Assembly: GCA_903842855.1 (NCBI GenBank)
Contig: CAIMNT010000222.1
Location: forward strand, 1-12,336
Length of the DNA: 12,336 nucleotides
Direction of reading: 5' to 3'
Source: an uncultured Actinomycetes bacterium
GTDB lineage: Bacteria > Actinomycetota > Actinomycetes > Nanopelagicales > Nanopelagicaceae
In this document: positions 7,709 through 12,336 of the stretch, piece by piece
Position numbering within the stretch: position 1 is the first letter of the stretch
Layout of the letters: each line of letters opens with the position of its first letter
Translations under genes and position numbers: made by a program
Notes under the pieces: generated by a model
Databases searched by the model: none
What the model was told of the DNA's origin: nothing
Seen by the model: the letters and a program-made list of their open reading frames with translations, nothing else

Positions 7709-8710
7709 GTGATTCGTGTTGGAATTAATGGTTTTGGTCGCATTGGACGTAACTTCTTCCGGGCAGCTCTGCTCTCGGGAGCCGATTTCGAGATTATTGG
7801 AATCAACGACCTCACGGATAATCACACCCTTGCTCACCTTTTGAAATATGACTCAATTTTGGGTCGTCTAGGTCTGCCTGTGACCTACACCGAGGATTCA
7901 ATCACCGTTGGAGATAAGACCATCAAGGTCTTCGCTGAGCGCGATCCAGCCAACTTGCCTTGGGCAGCGCTGAACGCAGATATCGTCGTTGAATCTACTG
8001 GCTTCTTTACAAAGGCCGCCGATGCTAAGAAGCACATCACCGCTGGCGCCAAGAAGGTCATCATCTCTGCTCCTGCGACAGATGAGGACATCACCATCGT
8101 CCTTGGTGTCAATGAAGATAAATATGACGCCGCAGCACACAACGTCATCTCTAACGCATCCTGCACAACTAACTGCCTCGCACCAATGGCCAAGGTTCTT
8201 GATGAAGAGTTTGGAATCGTCCGCGGGTTGATGACTACCGTGCACGCATACACAAACGATCAATCACTTCACGACCAACCCCACAAGGATCTTCGCCGCG
8301 CTCGCGCAGGCGCTCTCTCAATTATTCCTACCTCAACTGGCGCAGCTAAGGCGATCAGCCTCGTTCTTCCAAACCTCAAGGGAAAGCTTGATGGATATGC
8401 TCTTCGCGTTCCAGTCCCAACTGGTTCGGCAACCGATCTCACCGTGGAACTTGCTCGTGAAGCAAGCGCTGCTGAGATCAATGCAGCAATCAAGAAGGCT
8501 GCCGAAGGCCCACTCAAGGGAATTCTTCGTTACACCGAAGATCCCATCGTTTCGGCAGATATCGTCACCGATCCAGCCTCATGTATCTTCGATGCAGGCC
8601 TCACCAAGACAATTGGAACAACTGTCAAGGTCCTTGGTTGGTACGACAACGAATGGGGTTACTCTAACCGCCTCGTTGATCTCGTAACTTTTGTAGGTAA
8701 ATCGCTCTAA
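7709..8710 (+). CDS. gap: Glyceraldehyde-3-phosphate dehydrogenase, 333 aa
   Basis: The enzyme oxidises glyceraldehyde 3-phosphate to 1,3-bisphosphoglycerate with NAD in glycolysis. The N-terminal Rossmann motif INGFGRIGR (6-14) follows the start directly. D34 in GINDLTD is the acidic residue typical of NAD-preferring enzymes. The active site ASCTTNC has the nucleophile C152, with H179 as its partner in TTVHAYT. The phosphate-site motif TSTGAAKA and the C-terminal WYDNEWGYSNR are intact. An earlier GTG at 7697 would add four residues, but the ribosome binding site spacing and the usual protein start (M-IRVGINGFG) favour GTG 7709. Lysine is coded AAG in 17 of 20 cases, in line with a strongly expressed gene. 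The TAA stop shares its last base with the pgk ATG. Confidence 0.97.
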   Translation: MIRVGINGFGRIGRNFFRAALLSGADFEIIGINDLTDNHTLAHLLKYDSILGRLGLPVTYTEDSITVGDKTIKVFAERDPANLPWAALNADIVVESTGFFTKAADAKKHITAGAKKVIISAPATDEDITIVLGVNEDKYDAAAHNVISNASCTTNCLAPMAKVLDEEFGIVRGLMTTVHAYTNDQSLHDQPHKDLRRARAGALSIIPTSTGAAKAISLVLPNLKGKLDGYALRVPVPTGSATDLTVELAREASAAEINAAIKKAAEGPLKGILRYTEDPIVSADIVTDPASCIFDAGLTKTIGTTVKVLGWYDNEWGYSNRLVDLVTFVGKSL

Positions 8711-9906
8711 TGAGTTTCACTGCGCTTCAATCACTTGATGTGGCAGGTAAGCGAGTTCTGCTCCGGTGCGACCTTAACGTCCCTATCAAAGAGGGCGTAA
8801 TCAGAGATGATGGTCGCATCCGGGCATCGCTACCCACCATTAAATGCCTCATTGATAATGGCGCTAGCGTCGTTATCACTGCCCACCTTGGTCGACCAAA
8901 AGGTGAACGCAATCCGAATATGACATTAGCTCCAGTAGCACATCGTCTAGGAGATCTTCTTGGATCGCCGGTCATCTTCTCCTCAGAAATCGTTGGGGCA
9001 GAGGCTGATGCTAAGAAGGCCGCGCTACTTCCTGGTCAAGTACTTCTACTCGAAAATATTCGCTACGAGGCAGCGGAGACCTCCAAAGATGAAGCAGAAC
9101 GTGCTGCCTTGGCTACACAACTAGCTCATGGAATGGATCTCTTTGTTAGTGATGGCTTTGGAGCGGTTCACCGCAAGCACGCCTCCGTCTACGATGTTGC
9201 CAAGATTTTGCCAAGCGCAGCGGGCTTCCTCGTCGCTGCCGAGATCGAGGTTCTGAAAAAGTTGACCGAAAATCCCGATCGTCCCTATGGCGTAGTTCTT
9301 GGTGGGGCTAAAGTCTCAGACAAGATCGGCGTGATCAAAAATCTACTAGGAAAGGTTAATGTCCTCGCCATCGGCGGCGGAATGCTCTTTACCTTCTTGA
9401 AAGCGCAAGGTCATGAAATCGGAACCTCACTTGTAGAGATCGATCTGCTTGATGATGTAAAGAAGCTATTGCAAGAGGCCAAGGATCTGGGCGTAGAACT
9501 CTTACTTCCAACCGATATCGTCGTCGCCCCCGCCTTCTCGGCAGATGCAGCGCCTACCTTGGTGAGCGCAGTAGCAATTCCAGCAGATCAGATGGGTCTG
9601 GACATTGGGCCCGAGAGCGCTGCAGCATTTGCAGCAGCTATCGAAAAATGCCATACCGTATTTTGGAATGGCCCTATGGGAGTCTTTGAATTTCCCAACT
9701 TTGCCAACGGAACTAGGGTTGTTGCCGAAGCCCTTACTAAAGTGCAAGGCATCTCTGTTGTTGGCGGGGGAGATTCGGCCGCCGCGGTTCGTGCACTTGG
9801 ATTTAAAGATGACCAATTTGGTTACATATCAACTGGTGGCGGAGCCTCTCTGGAGTATCTAGAAGGCAAGCCACTTCCTGGAATTGAGGTTCTCAATAAT
9901 GCGTAA
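8710..9906 (+). CDS. pgk: Phosphoglycerate kinase, 398 aa
   Basis: Transfers the acyl phosphate of 1,3-bisphosphoglycerate to ADP, the first ATP-yielding step of glycolysis. The N-terminal substrate motif is RCDLNVP (19-25), a variant of the usual RVDFNVP, followed by R36, and HLGRPKG (59-65). LLLENIRY (112-119) and SDGFGAVHRKHAS (147-159) are intact. The C-terminal nucleotide domain has GGAKVSDK (198-205), WNGPMGVFE (319-327) and GGGDSAAAV (352-360). The length is that of a monomeric bacterial enzyme. The ATG overlaps the gap stop by one base (TAATG), so translation is coupled and no separate ribosome binding site is evident. The 3' end overlaps tpiA by eight bases. Confidence 0.98.
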   Translation: MSFTALQSLDVAGKRVLLRCDLNVPIKEGVIRDDGRIRASLPTIKCLIDNGASVVITAHLGRPKGERNPNMTLAPVAHRLGDLLGSPVIFSSEIVGAEADAKKAALLPGQVLLLENIRYEAAETSKDEAERAALATQLAHGMDLFVSDGFGAVHRKHASVYDVAKILPSAAGFLVAAEIEVLKKLTENPDRPYGVVLGGAKVSDKIGVIKNLLGKVNVLAIGGGMLFTFLKAQGHEIGTSLVEIDLLDDVKKLLQEAKDLGVELLLPTDIVVAPAFSADAAPTLVSAVAIPADQMGLDIGPESAAAFAAAIEKCHTVFWNGPMGVFEFPNFANGTRVVAEALTKVQGISVVGGGDSAAAVRALGFKDDQFGYISTGGGASLEYLEGKPLPGIEVLNNA

Positions 9907-10681
9907 ACCACTTATTGCTGGAAACTGGAAGATGAATCTCAACCATCTCGAGGCGATTGCGGTAACTCAGAAACTTTCTTACTCTCTTGAGGAGAAGGAT
10001 TTTGATGCCGTCGATGTTGCAGTGTTTCCACCGTTTACCGATATTCGCTCAGTCCAAACTCTAATTGATGGGGATCGGTTGCGTCTTAGTTATGGTGCAC
10101 AAGATCTCTCCCCAGAAGTTTCTGGAGCATTTACTGGAGATATCTCGGGCGGTATGCTGAACAAGCTCGGTTGTACTTATGTTCTTGTAGGTCACTCAGA
10201 GAGACGCACCATCCACGGTGAGAGCGATGCGCTGGTCGCCGCTAAGGCTAAAGCCGCCCTCGCCAATGAGATCATCCCAATTCTCTGCATCGGTGAGGAT
10301 CTTTCGATCCGCGAATCCGGCAAGCAAGTGGAGTTCGTCGTGGCCCAATTAGCGGCTTCGGTGGCGGGTCTTCACAAGCCCGATCTCAAGAAGGTTGTCT
10401 TCGCTTACGAGCCAGTTTGGGCTATTGGGACTGGAAAGACCGCTACACCTGCCGATGCGCAGGAGGTCTGTGCCGCAATTCGCGAAGCGCTCCGTTCGAT
10501 TGGAAGCGATGAGATCGCAGATAACGCCAAAATTCTCTACGGCGGCTCAGTAAAGTCGGCAAATATCGTTGACATTATGCGCGAGGCAGATGTAGATGGC
10601 GTCTTGGTCGGCGGAGCAAGCCTAGATCCTGAGGAATTTGCCCGAATTGCCAAGTTTCACCGCGTAGCGACCACCGCTTAG
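9899..10681 (+). CDS. tpiA: Triosephosphate isomerase, 260 aa
   Basis: Interconverts dihydroxyacetone phosphate and glyceraldehyde 3-phosphate, feeding the product to the upstream-encoded gap. The (beta/alpha)8 enzyme shows N9-W-K11 at the end of strand 1, H99 in VGHSERR, the catalytic base E171 in AYEPVWAIGTG with flexible loop 6 at 172-180, and the phosphate-binding YGGSV (214-218) and GVLVGGAS (234-241). The frame is open from a TTG at 9884, but homologs start M-RKP(L)-AGNWKMN, so I chose ATG 9899. This overlaps the pgk end by eight bases (ATGCGTAA) and has GAGGT at 9886-9890, eight bases before it. Overlaps on this scale across gap-pgk-tpiA indicate one mRNA. The short C-terminal extension after strand 8 is unremarkable. 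Confidence 0.97.
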   Translation: MRKPLIAGNWKMNLNHLEAIAVTQKLSYSLEEKDFDAVDVAVFPPFTDIRSVQTLIDGDRLRLSYGAQDLSPEVSGAFTGDISGGMLNKLGCTYVLVGHSERRTIHGESDALVAAKAKAALANEIIPILCIGEDLSIRESGKQVEFVVAQLAASVAGLHKPDLKKVVFAYEPVWAIGTGKTATPADAQEVCAAIREALRSIGSDEIADNAKILYGGSVKSANIVDIMREADVDGVLVGGASLDPEEFARIAKFHRVATTA

Positions 10682-10777
10682 CACGCTATCCTTACCCTCT
10701 GGCTCGAAAGAGTCTAAAAAGTCGATCGAAGTCCTCTAACCCTGCCTGCGGGGAGATGAAATAAAAGGAGCCGGACC
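10682..10777 (+). promoter_or_regulatory. 96-base tpiA-secG intergenic region with candidate promoter and leader hairpin
   Basis: Two TANNNT hexamers lie close to the tpiA stop, TATCCT (10687-10692) and TACCCT (10693-10698), without a clear -35. A short hairpin, CCCTG (10740-10744) against CGGGG (10749-10753) with a four-base loop and one T-G pair, sits just upstream of a strong AAAAGGAG ribosome binding site (10763-10770). There is no T run after it, so it does not look like an intrinsic terminator. It may shape the secG leader, or tpiA-secG read-through may simply continue. Confidence 0.35.
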
Positions 10778-11005
10778 GTGGTTTTAGCTTTATCAATAGT
10801 TCAAGTGATCACGAGCGTCCTCATGATCCTGCTGGTTCTGCTCCATAAGGGCAAGGGCAGTGGCCTCTCCGATCTCTTCGGCGGCGGCGTTTCTTCAACT
10901 TATGGTGGATCTTCGGTCGTTGAGAAGAATCTAGATCGAATCACGATCGTGGTAGGTGGTCTCTGGTTCGCTGGAGTTGTGGCTCTGAGCCTTTATCTCA
11001 AGTAA
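10778..11005 (+). CDS. secG: Preprotein translocase subunit SecG, 75 aa
   Basis: SecG is the small, non-essential partner of SecY and SecE in the inner-membrane protein-export channel and helps SecA-driven translocation. The protein has the expected two transmembrane helices, at about residues 3-22 and 54-73. Between them is the conserved cytoplasmic loop LHKGKGSGLSDLFGGG, followed by a Gly/Ser-rich stretch and VEKNLDRITI. The length of 75 is typical of the family. The GTG start at 10778 is preceded by AAAAGGAG with a seven-base spacer. Placement after tpiA is a long-conserved neighbourhood in both actinobacteria and Firmicutes and does not imply a metabolic role. Confidence 0.95.
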   Translation: MVLALSIVQVITSVLMILLVLLHKGKGSGLSDLFGGGVSSTYGGSSVVEKNLDRITIVVGGLWFAGVVALSLYLK

Positions 11006-11027
11006 TCGGCTCACAACGACCAGCTCT

Positions 11028-11033
11028 TAGAAT
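11028..11033 (+). promoter_or_regulatory. Candidate -10 box for rbpA
   Basis: TAGAAT matches TATAAT at five of six positions and lies in the 61-base gap between secG and rbpA, giving an expected start of transcription near 11040 and a leader of about 25 bases. The leader carries AGAGGAG (11054-11060), six bases before the ATG. No strong -35 is seen about 17 bases upstream. RbpA itself can help activate promoters with poor -35 elements, so its absence is not decisive. Confidence 0.45.
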
Positions 11034-11066
11034 TTCAAAGTAGTAACAATTTTAGAGGAGTAGAAA

Positions 11067-11405
11067 ATGGCAGGAAGTGCAATCCGCGGTAGTCGCGTCG
11101 GTGCTGGCCCAATGGGTGAGGCTGAGCGCGGTGAGGCGATAGCTCGTTTTCGCGTCTCTTACTGGTGTGCCAACGGCCACGAGACTCGTCCATCATTTGC
11201 GGAGGACGGTACAGTAGCAATTCCTAATGAATGGGATTGCCCTCGCTGCGGATTTCCCGCAGGTCTAGATAAAGATAAGCCACCAATGCCTGTAAAGAAC
11301 GAGCCTTATAAGACTCACTTGGCATATGTAAAAGAGCGTCGAACCGAAGCCGAGGCCGAAAAGATTTTGGGCGACGCACTCGCTAAATTGCGCGGCGACG
11401 ACTAA
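11067..11405 (+). CDS. rbpA: RNA polymerase-binding protein RbpA, 112 aa
   Basis: RbpA is an actinobacteria-specific RNA polymerase partner that binds the principal sigma factor and promoter DNA and stabilises the open complex. The N-terminal tail NAIRGSRVGAGPMGEAERG-like segment (about 4-22) is nearly invariant in the family. The core domain carries a zinc site formed by C34, H38, C58 and C61 (WCANGHE and DCPRCGFPAG). A Pro/Lys-rich linker (about 70-78) leads to the sigma-interaction domain beginning EPYKTHLAYVKERR (79-92) and ending ALAKLRGDD. Length and ends match the family. The ATG has a good ribosome binding site. The gene ends in a TAA whose bases overlap the stop of the convergent PGI gene. 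Its presence is strong evidence that the source is an actinobacterium. Confidence 0.97.
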   Translation: MAGSAIRGSRVGAGPMGEAERGEAIARFRVSYWCANGHETRPSFAEDGTVAIPNEWDCPRCGFPAGLDKDKPPMPVKNEPYKTHLAYVKERRTEAEAEKILGDALAKLRGDD

Positions 11406-11423
11406 ATCTTCCGCAACTCCTCA

Positions 11424-11455
11424 AGAAGCAGAGCTAAGCCCGCTTCTCTTTCTTT
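11424..11455 (+). terminator. Weak terminator-like hairpin downstream of rbpA
   Basis: AGAAGC (11424-11429) and GCTTCT (11442-11447) form a six-base stem with a 12-base loop, followed by a pyrimidine- and T-rich CTTTCTTT. It would act on rbpA transcripts but lies inside the 3' coding end of the opposing PGI gene. The stem is short and the T tract is interrupted, so this is tentative. Confidence 0.28.
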
Positions 11456-12160
11456 AAGATGAATTCTCACCAAAGGAAACTTTCTATCTGCTAACGCCTG
11501 GCCATCGCCAAGTGCCTGAGCCATCAAGAGGGTATGGAAAGAGAAGTTTTGGTGGGGGATAGAGAGATCGCTTTTATTATCGCCGGTAATTTGCAAGAAG
11601 GCACCGTTGTGTTGTCCGCCCTTATGAAATTGTCCAGTTGAGTGTAAGAAGCGCGGTCCCCATCCAAATGTGGTTCCCTTGCCGCTCTTTCCGGCGATCA
11701 CCTCACGAAGCTCGGGTGCGCTCTCGTCAATGCCTCGGGATAGATAGGCCATGATCGCTATGTAGTGACTCTCGAGATTTAAGAAATCTTTGAGTTGCCC
11801 ACCAAGTGTTTGAGAGGTAGATGAGCTATAAATAGAGAGTAGATCATTGGAGAACGATGGTTTGTATTGCGGAACCTTTCCATCGTTCCAGGTTGATAGC
11901 AGCGCGCCAGTGCGTTCTTTCGCTTCGGTAACATTTGGTTGATTGAATGGATCTACCTGCAAACTATAACCCAGTAGGGCAGTTACCCACTCCCATAGAA
12001 TAAATTGCTCACCCAAGCTTCCTAGGACGACTAAATCTGCTTCTGATGTGCTCTCAAATCCAATTTTCAAACCAGGACCAGCGATGGGAGCGCTGTGTGA
12101 CTCAATCGCGATAGGAAGGCGTCCAGTCTGGTTTTTGCCGGTTGATTCTGCGATGAGTTG

Positions 12161-12163
12161 CTA
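12161..12163 (-). other. pgi: In-frame TAG within pgi
   Basis: On the minus strand the codons read ATT TAG CAA CTC, that is Ile-stop-Gln-Leu. PGI homologs of this type have W-[IA]-E-Q-L-[ILV]-A-E-S-T-G-K here, so a GAG glutamate codon changed by a single G-to-T step is the simplest origin. The frame is unshifted on either side. Confidence 0.85.
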
Positions 12164-12336
12164 AATCCAGTCAGATATACCTGGAAGCTCTGAACCCGCA
12201 TCGAAAAAGGCGACATCCTGCTCGCCCTTATCAAAGATAGTCGCCGCGATTTCTACGACAGTTGAATTCTCCGAGGTAAATGTTTCGGCAGCTGCGGCGG
12301 CATCATCTAAAAGTATGGAGACGTCGACTCCAATCA

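Larger units (their letters stand above)
11402..12336 (-). pseudogene. pgi: Glucose-6-phosphate isomerase, 3' part, interrupted by an in-frame amber codon
   Basis: PGI interconverts glucose 6-phosphate and fructose 6-phosphate at the head of glycolysis. Reading leftward from the window edge, 57 codons are open, then TAG occurs (12163-12161), then 252 more codons in the same frame up to a TAG at 11404-11402. The protein is PGI on both sides: FFDAGSELPGISDWI before the stop, QLIAESTGK after it, then WEWVTALLGYSL, PFNQPNVTEAK, FGWGPRFLHSTGQFHKGG and a conserved C-terminus. The motif order (FNQPNVxxAK before LHSTGQ) matches the PGI type that occurs alone or fused to transaldolase; the N-terminus lies outside the window, so fusion cannot be judged. 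No ATG allows a nearby restart, and the first alternative start is a TTG at 12070. Either the gene is broken, the base is an error, or the codon is read through. Confidence 0.85.

Noticed and set aside
9884..9898. Earlier tpiA start at TTG 9884
   Set aside because: The ATG at 9899 matches the usual protein start and has GAGGT at a good distance; the extension only deepens the overlap with pgk.
11402..12070. A stand-alone 222-codon minus-strand gene starting at TTG 12070
   Set aside because: The same frame continues upstream with PGI-like sequence (QLIAESTGK and beyond) and past the amber codon to the window edge, so this is the distal part of a longer gene, not a separate short one.
1..12336. 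Mobile elements, CRISPR arrays, tRNA/rRNA genes or a novel defence or biosynthetic system
   Set aside because: Nearly every base is taken up by recognisable housekeeping genes in a conserved order, no gap exceeds 100 bases, and no direct repeats, transposase or unknown gene cluster was seen.

Overview
The window is a compact stretch of an actinobacterial (Actinomycetota) chromosome. The evidence is an RbpA-family RNA polymerase-binding protein, WhiA, a RapZ homolog whose P-loop carries Arg in place of Lys, and the order uvrA-uvrC-rapZ-yvcK-whiA-gap-pgk-tpiA-secG, which is classic for that phylum. Base composition looks close to balanced rather than GC-rich, and intergenic gaps are tiny (several genes overlap by 1 to 8 bases). 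That would suit a small-genome, moderate-GC lineage such as the freshwater Nanopelagicales (acI-like), but this placement is an inference from gene order and style only.

Layout: positions 1-42 hold the last codons of an upstream gene that overlaps the uvrA start. uvrA and uvrC (39-4804) encode two of the three nucleotide-excision-repair proteins. rapZ, yvcK and whiA (4815-7620) follow almost without gaps; they are the conserved trio of a nucleotide/UDP-sugar-binding regulator, a UDP-sugar-binding YvcK/CofD-like protein and a sporulation/cell-division regulator. After an 88-base gap comes the lower glycolysis set gap-pgk-tpiA (7709-10681), also overlapping. After a 96-base gap comes secG, the small SecYEG translocon subunit, then rbpA behind its own likely promoter. 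No stretch without a gene exceeds 100 bases.

The right end is on the minus strand and convergent with rbpA: the 3' part of a glucose-6-phosphate isomerase (PGI) gene, whose stop codon overlaps the rbpA stop. The PGI reading frame is broken by a single in-frame amber codon at 12161-12163, inside an otherwise well-preserved protein. This is the one real anomaly in the window. It could be a sequencing or assembly error, a fresh nonsense mutation, or (less likely) a read-through codon.

Functionally the block combines DNA repair, envelope/carbon-linked regulation, triose-phosphate glycolysis, protein export and transcription. I found no mobile element, CRISPR array, RNA gene or accessory island, and no convincing previously undescribed system. 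Several starts differ from the longest open frame (rapZ, whiA, gap, tpiA), and the reasons are given in the entries.
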